In this document: one piece after another, positions 34,583 to 43,788 of the stretch
Layout of the letters: the number at the start of each line of letters is the position of its first letter
Numbering within the stretch: position 1 is the stretch's first letter
From: Phycisphaerales bacterium UBA1845
GTDB lineage: Bacteria; Planctomycetota; Phycisphaerae; UBA1845
Reading direction: 5' to 3'
Assembly: GCA_002338715.1 (NCBI GenBank)
Contig: DDIR01000082.1
Coordinates: 1,207 to 50,270, forward strand
DNA length: 49,064 bases
Notes under the pieces: generated by a model
What the model was told of the DNA's origin: nothing
The model's database searches: none
What the model saw: the letters and a program-made list of their open reading frames with translations, nothing else
Position numbers and translations under genes: made by a program

Positions 34583-35344
34583 ATGTCATTGGCCGGTCAA
34601 TGCTACTACTCGCTTTGCAACACCACGGGCGGCCATGTGCTCGCCCGCAGCTTCGTGCGATCGATTCGCAAACTCGGGTTGGCCCGCAAGGCGTTCACTC
34701 CATTTGACGCCCTCGAACTGAACCGTCCGGCGCTTCGTGGGTTGATTCAACTCTGGAAGCGCATCCACTGGTCGCCCGGTGACGGCATGATGCCCGTTGA
34801 ACAGTTGCTGGCGATCTACGACCACGTGTTGCGTTGGCCGATCGATGGCGATGTCGTCGAACTCGGTTCATGGACCGGATTGACCACGTGCTATCTTGCG
34901 ACGGCATGCCAACAACGAGATGCCGGTCATGTTTACGCCGTCGACACATTCGAAGGAACGATGGAGTACGGGCAGACCTACCCATCGGTCGCCGGTTTTG
35001 GCGGCAGCACCTACGCCGAGTTCAGCAAGCGAATCGAACAAGCCGGTCATCAGGATCGTGTGACACCACTGGTCGGCCGAACCGATCATTGGGCGGGCGA
35101 ATATCCCGGAAAACCGATCCGCGTGCTGTTTATCGATGCCGACCATTCATACGAAGGTGTCCGCGACGATTTCGAGAACTGGCACAGTCACGTCGCGCCC
35201 GGCGGATTGATTATTTTCCACGACCACCATTTCCCCGGCGTTAAGCGCTTCATCGAAAAGACCTTGCGCGACGATCCCCGCGTTCGACACGACCCGGGCC
35301 TTGTCGTCGAAAACGTCTATATGGTCACGCGGACGGCTGAATAG
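34583..35344 (+). CDS. Class I SAM-dependent methyltransferase (MTase_24 type)
   Basis: A 253-residue methyltransferase. After an unrecognised N-terminal 90 residues the Rossmann core shows GDVVELGSWTGLTTCYLA (cofactor glycine-rich loop), YAVDTFEGTME (acidic loop) and PIRVLFIDADHSYEGVRDDF, and GGLIIFHDHHFPGVKRF. The pattern is that of the Methyltransf_24 or TylF-like group, often acting on sugars or small molecules. The target is not readable. It stands alone between a terminator and a repeat. Confidence 0.82.
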   Translation: MSLAGQCYYSLCNTTGGHVLARSFVRSIRKLGLARKAFTPFDALELNRPALRGLIQLWKRIHWSPGDGMMPVEQLLAIYDHVLRWPIDGDVVELGSWTGLTTCYLATACQQRDAGHVYAVDTFEGTMEYGQTYPSVAGFGGSTYAEFSKRIEQAGHQDRVTPLVGRTDHWAGEYPGKPIRVLFIDADHSYEGVRDDFENWHSHVAPGGLIIFHDHHFPGVKRFIEKTLRDDPRVRHDPGLVVENVYMVTRTAE

Positions 35345-35471
35345 GCTGGCGCTAAGCGGTAATAAACATTCTGTCCGACCGTTTGGCCTTACAACTAATT
35401 GCAACCGCGGGTCCACAAAACGCGTATCATGGTTGGATGATTCGCAGGGATGCTGCGTCCCGACGCAACCG

Positions 35472-35505
35472 CGCCGTCATTCCCGCGAAAACGGGAATCC
35501 AGGGG
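35472..35505 (-). repeat. Dispersed palindromic repeat, family A copy 4 (inverted), in a 307-base gap
   Basis: CGCCGTCATTCCCGC, loop, then CGGGAATCCAGGGGA, same orientation as the copy at 15508. The surrounding gap 35345-35651 has no gene; the next gene has GAGGAG about 7 bases before its start. Confidence 0.85.
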
Positions 35506-35651
35506 AATGCAGGATCATTCCTGGCGAGTAAAGCACACGAACGACAAAGATAACGCTACATGCGGATTGAAATCGCAAATGAAATATGTCACCGCCCCAC
35601 CACTCAAAGTGAGGCGATAACACCGACCCGTACACTTCGAGGAGCATCACC

Positions 35652-36920
35652 ATGCTTACAATTACAGATTACATCCGCAATCATTTGAGTTTGAAACCGA
35701 TCCGAGCCATTGGCGCACTGACATGTGCGATCATGTTCGTCGCGTCTGCCCCGGTATTTGCGGGCACGGTGACGAACGCATCCTTCATCAACCAATCGGC
35801 TACGATCGCCGCGACATCGCAAGCCGGTGGCGACCGCTCGGTCGAAAAACTTCTCGACCTTTCTCCCGAAAAAGCCCAAGCCGTCTACGACCTGCTCGCC
35901 CCGCAGGATGTGAAGGTCCTCGTCGGTCGGCGGAATCAAGGGCTGCACGTGCGCGGAACCGCCAAGGAAGTTTCGACGCTCGAAGCGTTGGCCGAACTCA
36001 TGATGCGCGATGCAGATCGCAAGATCACCGACCCCGCGAAGTACATCGAAGAGTTGCAGGGCACGTGGGACACGACGGCGCTGTACAAACTTCCGACAAC
36101 TGCCGGCGAAGCACTGCTGAAGGTGCTGGCGTTTCCCGATGTTCCGGTGCTCGTCGCCAACGAATCCGGAGGCATCGGCGTTCGGGCGTCCAAGCGCGAC
36201 CAAGCCGTCATCGCGGATGTAACCCGCATCCAACAGGGAATTGAACCCACGACGATGCACGCGGTCCCAGAGCGAAAAGTTGCCCAAAAGGAAGAAAAGC
36301 GTCCTCGCAATGAAGGACGCGGACGTGGTGACCGAAGACGCAACGACCGCGGTGACAACAATCGCCGCGCAGAACGTCGCCCCGGTCCAGATGGCGGTGG
36401 ACGCGAGTTGAACGAAAAGGTCAATCGCCTCGAAGAGCGCGTCAAGAAGCTTGAAGAACTCGCGGCTTCGCTGCATTCTCCGGAAGGCCATGGCCACGGC
36501 GATATGCACCAGCCCAACAAAGCCCACGGTGACCACGGCCCGGACCCACATGCGAAAAAAGGCGACGGGACGAAGGGTGATAAGAAGCCAGGCAACAAAG
36601 CCAGAAACAACCAGCAGGCCCAAAAGAACAAGGGCAAGAAGAAAGGCGACAACAAGAAAGACGGAGACAAGCAGGATCCCAACGAAGTCGTCACCATGCG
36701 CTACGACCTGCCGGCCCAACATGCCGACAACCTCTACAACCTGTTTGCCCCGTCAGACATCAAGGACATTCTGGTGGGTAGAAACGGCAACACGATCGAA
36801 GTGCGTGCTGCCCGCAAGCATCAGCGGGTGATCAAACAGCTCGTTAAGATGCTGGCCCCCGACGCCAAGTCCGAAGTGACGAAGAAAGACAACAAACACG
36901 ACAACGCCCAGACGGGATAG
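35652..36920 (+). CDS. Secreted protein with three secretin-like repeats and His-rich linker
   Basis: A 422-residue exported protein with a signal peptide ending about APVFA (residue 37). Three segments are related: VYDLLAPQDVKVLVGRRNQG with its following helix (about 75-115), LYKLPTTAGEALLKVLAFPD (about 142-195) and MRYDLPAQHADNLYNLFAPS through VIKQLVKML (about 350-405). Each is a strand-helix-strand-helix unit reminiscent of secretin N-domain or ring-building modules. Between the second and third is a long disordered Arg/Asp/Lys-rich region with a short coiled coil (KVNRLEERVKKLEELAASL) and a His-rich stretch (HGHGDMH, HGDHGPDPH) that could bind metal. The family is not recognised. It has no secretin channel domain. 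It ends at a strong terminator. Confidence 0.65.
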   Translation: MLTITDYIRNHLSLKPIRAIGALTCAIMFVASAPVFAGTVTNASFINQSATIAATSQAGGDRSVEKLLDLSPEKAQAVYDLLAPQDVKVLVGRRNQGLHVRGTAKEVSTLEALAELMMRDADRKITDPAKYIEELQGTWDTTALYKLPTTAGEALLKVLAFPDVPVLVANESGGIGVRASKRDQAVIADVTRIQQGIEPTTMHAVPERKVAQKEEKRPRNEGRGRGDRRRNDRGDNNRRAERRPGPDGGGRELNEKVNRLEERVKKLEELAASLHSPEGHGHGDMHQPNKAHGDHGPDPHAKKGDGTKGDKKPGNKARNNQQAQKNKGKKKGDNKKDGDKQDPNEVVTMRYDLPAQHADNLYNLFAPSDIKDILVGRNGNTIEVRAARKHQRVIKQLVKMLAPDAKSEVTKKDNKHDNAQTG

Positions 36921-36970
36921 ATCTCCGACTGGCAGCAGCGCGGCAACAAAATCCCACGCATCAACCCCAT

Positions 36971-37010
36971 CGCCCACAAGTCTCGACAGGGACTTGTGGG
37001 CGTTTTGTTT
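36971..37010 (+). terminator. Rho-independent terminator
   Basis: A perfect 12-base-pair stem CGCCCACAAGTC/GACTTGTGGGCG (36971-36982 with 36991-37002), then TTTTGTTTG. It ends the secretin-like gene and lies 65 bases before the next start. Confidence 0.93.
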
Positions 37011-37074
37011 GTTGGATTGCGTAGTATGGTTGGAGAGCTTTCGACGACACCCTTTCCCGGGAAGGCCAGACGCC

Positions 37075-38176
37075 ATGCACACCGCAAGCGACGCAACATC
37101 GGTTGAACCGATCGAACAGACCGAAAGCAAACGATCGCTTTGGTGGAAACCGTCGTGGCAAAAACGCAAGCGGATGCTGCACATCGAAGCGTGGATCTTC
37201 GTCTCGTGTGCCTACACCGTCGTCATCTTCGCATACGTTTGGCCGCAGGATTATCGCAACACCGACACGGTCTACGTCGCTGCGTCGTGGACGGCTGCGA
37301 TTGTCCGCACATTCATCTTTCACATCGGAATCGTCATTGTCCTGATCGCGATCGGTGCGGGCGTCGCGCGTCGCTGGAAGTTGCTGATCGCCACCGTGCC
37401 GATGTTGGTCTTTAGCGTTGGACCGGCGGTGGTTTCCTATTGGCCAACGGGTGTTGCGACGGCCAATGGCAAGCCGCTCAAAGTCATGAGCATCAACCTG
37501 CTTTTTATCAACCAGGAGACCGAGGCGATCATTGACCAAATCGCGGCAGAGTTGCCCGATGTCTTGCTAGTGCAGGAATACACGAGCCATTGGGATGAAG
37601 CATTGACGGCAGGGATCGGACGCCTCTACCCGCACGCATGCACATCCCCGCGAGAGGATTCCTTCGGAACGGCGATCTATTCCAAAATTCCGTTTGTCGA
37701 AAAGCCCAATCTTCGCGTCCCGCTCGGGCAGGCGACCGAACCGCAAATCCGCGCCGTCATCGATTTCGAAGGAAAACCGATCGCCCTCTACAACATCCAC
37801 CTGCTCCCGCCGTGGGGCATGGAATACACCATCGAACACCGCTCCCAGTTCGCCGACCTGCTCGACGTTCTCAAGACCGAGAAACTGCCCGCAATCGTGG
37901 GCGGTGATTTCAATTTCACCGAAAACAGCGCCAATGCAGCCGACCTGAAAACAATCGGCTTCACCGACGCCCATGATCAAGGCGGACAGGGACGAGGCGC
38001 GACTTGGCCCGTCAATTCCTTTTTTTCGCTGGATTCCCAGCATTCGGTTGGATCATATATACACGAGTGACACGTTTGTCTGTACGGGATGCAGGACGGG
38101 TATAAGCAAAGGTTCAGATCATCTTCCAGTGATAGTGATTGTAGCAATTCGCGACCAGCATCCGATGCGACAGTGA
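37075..38176 (+). CDS. Endonuclease/exonuclease/phosphatase family membrane protein, frameshifted
   Basis: An EEP-family phosphohydrolase with three N-terminal membrane segments (about residues 38-120), then the catalytic domain: KVMSINLLFINQ, VLLVQEYT, NIHLLPPWG and GGDFNFTE. In the frame as given, it ends at 38070 with an abnormal tail. The expected C-terminus (RLDHIYTS, then SDHLPVIV) is present in the +1-shifted frame, 38027-38176. The switch is at a T7 run (38020-38026); six T would restore the frame. Feature coordinates span the restored gene. This may be a sequencing error, a real mutation or slippage. ATG 37075 is chosen; an in-frame upstream start at 36994 lies in the terminator. Confidence 0.82.
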
Positions 38177-38206
38177 ATTGCTCCGCAACATGGACGAAAC
38201 CAGCCA

Positions 38207-38815
38207 ATGAACTTGTCAATGCCGACACTGCTTACCATTAGCTCGATTCTGACATCCTCGTTGTTTACGGTCATGTTCTTGGCAGTTCCGTTTGGCGTCG
38301 TGAACGCAATCATTGAACACATCGATCGCAAGGCTGGAGTAGAAACCAAACCATCCCTGTTCAATAAAATAGTAAGAACGCTTTTCATCGCTACTGGAAT
38401 CTTGGTGCTCTGTAGTGTTGCGATGGGTTCGTGCATAACAAAGAAGCGAAAGGACTTGTTCACCGAGATCTGCAAGCAACCTGTTGATCGAATCCTCGTT
38501 TCCTTTGGGTCTGAGAACGTTGAATTCAGCGACAATGTTGCACGCGAGTTTCGTTCATTGCTTCAAAGCGGAAGAAACGTCTTGGCCCATCATTCGAACC
38601 CGATTGATGAAATACAGATTCATTTTGAAGGGGCAAGGAACATCTCCTACTCACTGGGCAAAGATTGCGATGTTCCCAATGAATACTGGCTCAAAGATAT
38701 AACTTCACCAGGGTGCGAGTCTGTCGGCTGCAAAGTTCGGCAGTTTCAATCGACGGAACTTACGAAGTTCTTGGAAATCCATGGCCCTCAGGTTAGCCTT
38801 GGAGAACAGCCCTAG
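38207..38815 (+). CDS. Hypothetical membrane protein
   Basis: A 202-residue protein with two hydrophobic segments (about residues 8-32 and 60-80) and a polar C-terminal half of about 120 residues. I do not recognise it. Base composition is lower in GC than its neighbours and codon use differs, hinting at recent gain. The GC drop begins near 38050, inside the end of the preceding frameshifted gene. No operon partner is evident. Confidence 0.6.
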   Translation: MNLSMPTLLTISSILTSSLFTVMFLAVPFGVVNAIIEHIDRKAGVETKPSLFNKIVRTLFIATGILVLCSVAMGSCITKKRKDLFTEICKQPVDRILVSFGSENVEFSDNVAREFRSLLQSGRNVLAHHSNPIDEIQIHFEGARNISYSLGKDCDVPNEYWLKDITSPGCESVGCKVRQFQSTELTKFLEIHGPQVSLGEQP

Positions 38816-38917
38816 CAGCCGACTCGTCCTGCGCGACATTTGCGTCGACGAAGTCAATCAGTCCCCCACGCTTCCGCTGCGCTCAAGGGCGGGGCACCCT
38901 GTGCGGATTATCAAATT

Positions 38918-39532
38918 ATGTCGTTTTGCAATTCGTTTGAACCCAGACCAGTTGTGATCGAATCCGAACGGGTTCGGCTTGAGCCGCTTGATATTCATCA
39001 TGCGGACGACTTGGCTGTTGCGGCTGACGAGGCTGAGATTTGGGCGTACATGCCTTTGGCGGCTGGTGTTGTTCGGGATGATTGTCGCGGTTGGATTGAG
39101 GCGACGCATCGGGATGCGGCTGACGGGTCGCAGGTTCCTTTTGCGATTGTGGATCGGCTGTCGGGACGGGCTGTCGGTTCGACGCGGTATTTGAACATCC
39201 GTCGGGCGCATCGTTCGCTGGAGATTGGATACACCTGGCTGGGGTCGGCGGCTCGGCGGACGCCGATCAACACGCACTGCAAGTGGCTGCTGCTGTCGCA
39301 CGCTTTTGACACGCTCGGTGCGATCCGCGTCGAGTTCAAAACCGACAATCGCAACGCTCGCTCGCAGCGGGCCCTCGAACGCATCGGCGCCACCCGCGAA
39401 GGCCTTCACCGCCAGCACATGATCATGCCCGACGGCCACCTGCGGGACTCGGTCTACTACAGCATCATCGATAAGGAGTGGACGGATGTCAGCGCTCGAC
39501 TTCAGCAAATGTTGAGCGCGGCATCCGGCTGA
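38918..39532 (+). CDS. GNAT family acetyltransferase (RimJ/RimL-like)
   Basis: A 204-residue protein of the GNAT_3 type, probably transferring acetyl from acetyl-CoA to an amine. ATG 38918 gives the usual N-terminal ESERVRLEPLDIHHADDL; an upstream frame reaches 38840. Family blocks are GSTRYLNI, LEIGYTWLG, NARSQRALERIGATREGL and DSVYYSII. The first half uses NNT/NNG codons heavily while the last third uses NNC like the neighbours, an odd internal change. The substrate is unknown. Confidence 0.9.
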   Translation: MSFCNSFEPRPVVIESERVRLEPLDIHHADDLAVAADEAEIWAYMPLAAGVVRDDCRGWIEATHRDAADGSQVPFAIVDRLSGRAVGSTRYLNIRRAHRSLEIGYTWLGSAARRTPINTHCKWLLLSHAFDTLGAIRVEFKTDNRNARSQRALERIGATREGLHRQHMIMPDGHLRDSVYYSIIDKEWTDVSARLQQMLSAASG

Positions 39533-39571
39533 CCATCACACTGGCCGCTTCATCCGCGGTCTGTTGAAGAC

Positions 39572-41248
39572 TTACGCTGTCGCGGCGTCGGGCGCGGTCC
39601 CGGGTGACGGGATCGATTGCCTGTCCAGCCATTCGCACAAATGCTTGGCCAACGACTCGCCAACCTCCTGCTCGTCGCCAGACACAACGTGCGCGCCTGC
39701 CGCATACATGCTTTCGACGTGGCGTTCGTAGCGCGATCTGACGATCACATGCACATGCGGCGCGTGATCACGAACATGTTCAAGAATCGTCAGACCGGAC
39801 TTGTGGTGCGGGACGGTAACGACCACGGCTTTGCATTGATTCAATCGTGCATGGGCCAACACGTCTCTTTGCGTGGCATCACCCAATTCAGCATAGCATC
39901 CAAGCTGCTGGGCTTTTCTGACCCCTTCCTGGCTGAGTTCAAGGACAGTCACGCGAAGACCTCTATCCAGCAAAGCCCGGGCCGCGTTTTGACCGGCGGG
40001 CCCAAACCCAATGATGACAACATCGGGCGGCTCGCTTGACTTCGTTGTGTCCGTCTTCGTGTCCGCGCCGGCCCCCATGAGTTTCTGCATCCAATCGCCA
40101 AATGCCGGCGCAAGCGGAACAAGAAAGGCGCTCAGAAAGAATGAAACAATGGCGGCTGATACAACCAACGCATACGTGTCTTCTGAAACGACTCCGCTGG
40201 TTCGCCCGATGGAACCGAGTACAAATGCAAACTCACCAACCTGTGCAAGGCACAACGATGTGGCCGCCGCTACCCGGGTCATCTGTCCGAACGCCCGGAA
40301 AATGATCCAAACAATGACCAGCTTGCCGATCGTCAGGGCCACGACAACCATCCCAACGATGTGACAGTTTCTCATGATCCAGATGGGGTCGGCGACCATT
40401 CCTGCCGCCCCGAAAAACAGCGTGAGCAGGACGACTTGAAGCGGTGAGACGTCGGCACGAATCTGGGTCGCAAACGCCGAACTGCCCAGGAGCATTCCCG
40501 CAACAAACGCGCCCAACGCCGGTGAGATGCCGACCGCGTGTGAAGCCCACGCCGCCCCCAGCCCCATCACGACAGCCAGGATCACGGTGAGTTCGCGGTT
40601 GCGGCGCAGCGTCAACGTTCCCAATGCGAACGTTGCAACCTTGTTGAGGATGAATAGTCCGATGATCAAGCCGCTGGCCATGACCAATAGCTTGGCCACA
40701 TTCCACGCGACTTCACCCGGGTTTCCGTCGCCCCCCAAGATCGTCATCAACAGCGCCAGTGGAACGACAGCCAGATCCTGCGTGAGCAAGACGCCCAAGC
40801 TGTTGCGGCCATGGGGCATTTCGATCTCGCCCCGTTCGCCCAGAATGCGAAGCACAACGGCGGTGCTGCTCAACGCAACCATGGCGCCGAAAGCAATCGC
40901 CTCTCGCATCCGCAGTCCGAAGAATTTCGCGCCGACCGACGCCAGCAGAATCGTCAAGGCAACCTGGGTGGCTCCACCCAGCAGCGGTTTGGCCCCCAGT
41001 TCCTTCAATCTTTTGATAGAAAACTCAAGCCCCAAGCTAAAGAGCAAGAGTGCCACGCCGAGTTCGGCAACGGCTTCGATTTCGGCTTCCGATCGAACCG
41101 CATTGATGCTCCCGGGTCCGCCCAAGGCCATCCCCGCGATCAAGTACCCGACAATTGGACTCTGTCCAAACCGGGAAAACAAACCTCCAACGATCAGAGA
41201 TGCTCCCAGGAGTATGACGATGTCGCCAAGAATGATCCAGACGTCCAA
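39572..41248 (-). CDS. Kef-type cation/proton antiporter with RCK domain
   Basis: A 558-residue membrane transporter. I chose TTG 41248 because AAGGAG lies 8 bases upstream; an open frame extends to 41476 without such a site. The Na/H-exchanger (CPA2) domain fills about residues 1-390 with many membrane segments, including the LGLEFSIKRLKELG block typical of KefB/KefC. From about 410 a Rossmann RCK/TrkA-N domain begins, VVIIGFGPAGQNAARALLDRG, ending in an alpha-beta fold. Such systems move K+ or Na+ against H+ and are gated by ligands at the RCK domain. Ion specificity is unknown. Confidence 0.9.
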   Translation of the reverse strand: MDVWIILGDIVILLGASLIVGGLFSRFGQSPIVGYLIAGMALGGPGSINAVRSEAEIEAVAELGVALLLFSLGLEFSIKRLKELGAKPLLGGATQVALTILLASVGAKFFGLRMREAIAFGAMVALSSTAVVLRILGERGEIEMPHGRNSLGVLLTQDLAVVPLALLMTILGGDGNPGEVAWNVAKLLVMASGLIIGLFILNKVATFALGTLTLRRNRELTVILAVVMGLGAAWASHAVGISPALGAFVAGMLLGSSAFATQIRADVSPLQVVLLTLFFGAAGMVADPIWIMRNCHIVGMVVVALTIGKLVIVWIIFRAFGQMTRVAAATSLCLAQVGEFAFVLGSIGRTSGVVSEDTYALVVSAAIVSFFLSAFLVPLAPAFGDWMQKLMGAGADTKTDTTKSSEPPDVVIIGFGPAGQNAARALLDRGLRVTVLELSQEGVRKAQQLGCYAELGDATQRDVLAHARLNQCKAVVVTVPHHKSGLTILEHVRDHAPHVHVIVRSRYERHVESMYAAGAHVVSGDEQEVGESLAKHLCEWLDRQSIPSPGTAPDAATA

Positions 41249-41760
41249 TGAAGCTGCTCCTTCAATTGCCGATCGGCATACGTGTACACACAACATCCAC
41301 CAGAACCAGGGCCCGCTCTCTGGTTTCACGGTCGGAAACAAACCCACCAGAACGTACATGCGGAGTGATTTCTTGTCGACTCTCTCGCCGACGAACCGAT
41401 TCAACAGGTGTGGCGCTGGCATTACGTGATACCGAGCGGAGAAGCGCCTGACAAAAATCGCCGAGCCATCGGCCATTGAATGTGGCCGTCTCCATGCGTT
41501 CGTGCGGTCGTCTGTTCAGTCACATCAAACACAGGGGCCGGTTTGCAGCACTGCGCGGGGAATTACCCCTTTGTTGTGCACTTTCACCGAATGCGTACCT
41601 CCCGTCACAGTATCATCGGCTGCACTATTCTCGGGCGTCGGATCGCAAGCGGAGGCGAATTCTCGTCGATTGATATCACGTGAGCTTGTGTGGGACAGGC
41701 TGCGCGCAAGATGCGCCCGCCCCACCGCCATGGATATGTTTATCGAAGAGAGGCCGCCGA
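41249..41760. other. Divergent non-coding interval between antiporter and polysaccharide genes
   Basis: These 512 bases hold no convincing gene. The start of the ligase is set by a ribosome site at 41745-41751. A GC-rich hairpin (GTGGG at 41690 with CCCAC at 41721) lies upstream of it. The two promoters should be here. Confidence 0.45.
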
Positions 41761-43128
41761 GTGCATCCGCAGATCGTTCGACATATTGTGTCGCCTTTGC
41801 TTGAGCGATTGCTCGGGCGAAAGACGTTCGCGTACCTGCGCGAATGCGAGTCGATGCAGTGGCGATCACCGGCTGCACTCCGGACGATTCAGGCCCAGAA
41901 GTTGGGTGCGCTGCTTCAGGTGGCCCAGTCAAATTGCCCGTGGTATCGACGAACGTTTGCGAACCTCGGCGTCAACGCGGCGAATGATGATCCATTCGAA
42001 ATCCTCGCGCAACTGCCTCGCATCGACAAAACCACCATTCGATCGAATCAGTCCGACATGATTAACGCGGCTGTCGAGGGCGGCTTGATTCCCTTCAACA
42101 CCGGCGGATCCACCGGCGAACCGCTCGCATTCTTCGTCGATCGGCGGCGCATTGGATACGACAAAGCCGCCCGCATCCTGACGCACGCGTGGTTTGGCGT
42201 TCAGCCGGGCGATCCCGAAGTATACCTTTGGGGTTCACCGCTTGAAATTCGCGGGCAGGATCGATTCAAACGAATCCGCGACCGTGTGACCAACGAACTG
42301 CTGCTCGCGGCATTTCGACTTAACCCGGTAACCATGTCGGACTATCACCGGCAGATCAAGGCGTTCGATCCGGCGAGCATCTTCGGATACCCGTCGAGCC
42401 TGACACGGTTTGCAGCGTTCTGCGAAGAAACCGGCAAACCGCACACCGCCCGCAACCTAAGAGCCGTGTTCGTCACCGGTGAGGTCGTCGACGATCGGCA
42501 GCGAGAGATTCTTTCGCGTTATTTCAACGTACCGGTCGTCAACGGATACGGAAGTCGCGACGGCGGCTTCATCGCCCACGAATGCCCGTCGGGTTCAATG
42601 CACGTGATGGATCAGAACATCATCGTCGAAATTCTCGACGAATCCGGAAAAGCGGTGCAAGAAGGTGAGTGCGGCGAAATCGTCATCACCCATCTTGATG
42701 CGTATGCACTTCCGCTCGTCCGATACCGAACGGGAGATATGGCCAGCCCCACATCCAGTCAATGCGCGTGCGGTCGCGGTTTGAGTTTGATTGGCGACAT
42801 CGACGGGCGTCGCGGGGATCATCTGGTCGGAGCCGACGGTACGCTCACCCATCCGCTGGCTGCGATCTACGTGATGCGTGAACTGAAATCCGTCAAGCAA
42901 TTCCAAATCCACCAGCAGCGCGATCGCTCGATCAAGGTGCAGGTGGTCGAAGACGGATTGACCACGCCGATCAATTGCGAGCGCATCATCGACGATTTGC
43001 AACGTCGGCTTGGACCACTCCCGGTCGATGTCGAGACGGTGGGTTCGATTGCAGTTGCAGGTTCTGGAAAATACCGCCACGTGGTATCAGAGGCCACGGG
43101 GAATTTTGATTTGGTCAGTAGCGTTTGA
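41761..43128 (+). CDS. Phenylacetate-CoA ligase/CapK-like adenylate-forming enzyme
   Basis: A 455-residue adenylate-forming enzyme. GTG 41761 is chosen because GAGAGG is about 8 bases upstream; another frame starts at 41680. The family ATP motif is FNTGGSTGEPLAF (Gly115 to Pro121). Later NGYGSRDGG, GECGEIVITHLD and PLVRYRTGDMA are the conserved AMP-binding blocks. CapK/PaaK homologues without a phenylacetate pathway are common in polysaccharide loci, as here beside glycosyltransferases and flippases. A zinc-like CACG motif follows near residue 340. The actual acid substrate is unknown. Confidence 0.87.
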   Translation: MHPQIVRHIVSPLLERLLGRKTFAYLRECESMQWRSPAALRTIQAQKLGALLQVAQSNCPWYRRTFANLGVNAANDDPFEILAQLPRIDKTTIRSNQSDMINAAVEGGLIPFNTGGSTGEPLAFFVDRRRIGYDKAARILTHAWFGVQPGDPEVYLWGSPLEIRGQDRFKRIRDRVTNELLLAAFRLNPVTMSDYHRQIKAFDPASIFGYPSSLTRFAAFCEETGKPHTARNLRAVFVTGEVVDDRQREILSRYFNVPVVNGYGSRDGGFIAHECPSGSMHVMDQNIIVEILDESGKAVQEGECGEIVITHLDAYALPLVRYRTGDMASPTSSQCACGRGLSLIGDIDGRRGDHLVGADGTLTHPLAAIYVMRELKSVKQFQIHQQRDRSIKVQVVEDGLTTPINCERIIDDLQRRLGPLPVDVETVGSIAVAGSGKYRHVVSEATGNFDLVSSV

Positions 43129-43166
43129 GGGGACGGTTTCACGGATCGCCATTTTGGGAATGTGAT

Positions 43167-43643
43167 ATGGAAACGACAACCAATAAGAACGCTTCAATCG
43201 TCGATGCGATTGAACCCCTGCGGACAAAAATCTGTTCAGCACGCCCGCACACCAATGTGTACCACGTTCGCTGCGGCGCCTGCAACGCGGTCAATGCACA
43301 TGCCGTGGCCACCGATTCCGTGCGCATGATCTGTCCGTCCTGCTATCGACGGATGACGTTGCCCGCGACGATTCAAGCCGAATGCGAAGCGTGCGGTGCC
43401 GAGAATGATTACGGTCACACGCTCGCTGGACATTCTGCGGCTTGCGCGACGTGTCAGGCCCCGGTGGCGATCGGTCCGATTGTTGGCAAGGTTCACTCGC
43501 GGCGACGCAGCTATCGCCGACACCATCGCCATTCGCGACTCGATCGCACGTATGCATTCAGCGAAGGTGCGGAGCGTTCGATGATTCTGCTGGCGGCGGC
43601 CATCGCGACGTTGATTTTCGTTGTGCTTGCCAGCGAAATGTAG
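43167..43643 (+). CDS. Zinc-ribbon membrane protein, hypothetical
   Basis: A 158-residue protein with four CxxC pairs: Cys36/Cys39, Cys56/Cys59, Cys73/Cys76 and Cys93/Cys96, making two zinc ribbons. A basic Arg/His-rich linker (about 110-125) and a C-terminal membrane segment (about 138-155) follow, so it is probably anchored with the ribbons in the cytoplasm. No family is recognised. It follows the ligase by 38 bases in the same direction. Confidence 0.72.
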   Translation: METTTNKNASIVDAIEPLRTKICSARPHTNVYHVRCGACNAVNAHAVATDSVRMICPSCYRRMTLPATIQAECEACGAENDYGHTLAGHSAACATCQAPVAIGPIVGKVHSRRRSYRRHHRHSRLDRTYAFSEGAERSMILLAAAIATLIFVVLASEM

Positions 43644-43675
43644 ATTGGTACAAGGACGGGCCGATCTCCACGCCA

Positions 43676-43747
43676 TGCCACTGCTCTGTGGGCAGTGTGA
43701 AAACCAATGCGTCAATTCATCCATTCACTGCTCACCGAGCAGTGGCA
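43676..43747. repeat. Composite palindromic repeat, family B copy 2
   Basis: TGCCACTGCTCTGTGGGCAG at 43676-43695 and CACTGCTCACCGAGCAGTGG at 43726-43745 form inner hairpins and an outer inverted repeat of 72 bases. It matches the layout at 31401-31470. It lies between convergent genes. Confidence 0.88.
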
Positions 43748-43788
43748 TCTTGATGTGATCGATCATCTCTGATTCAGATTCTCAATCA

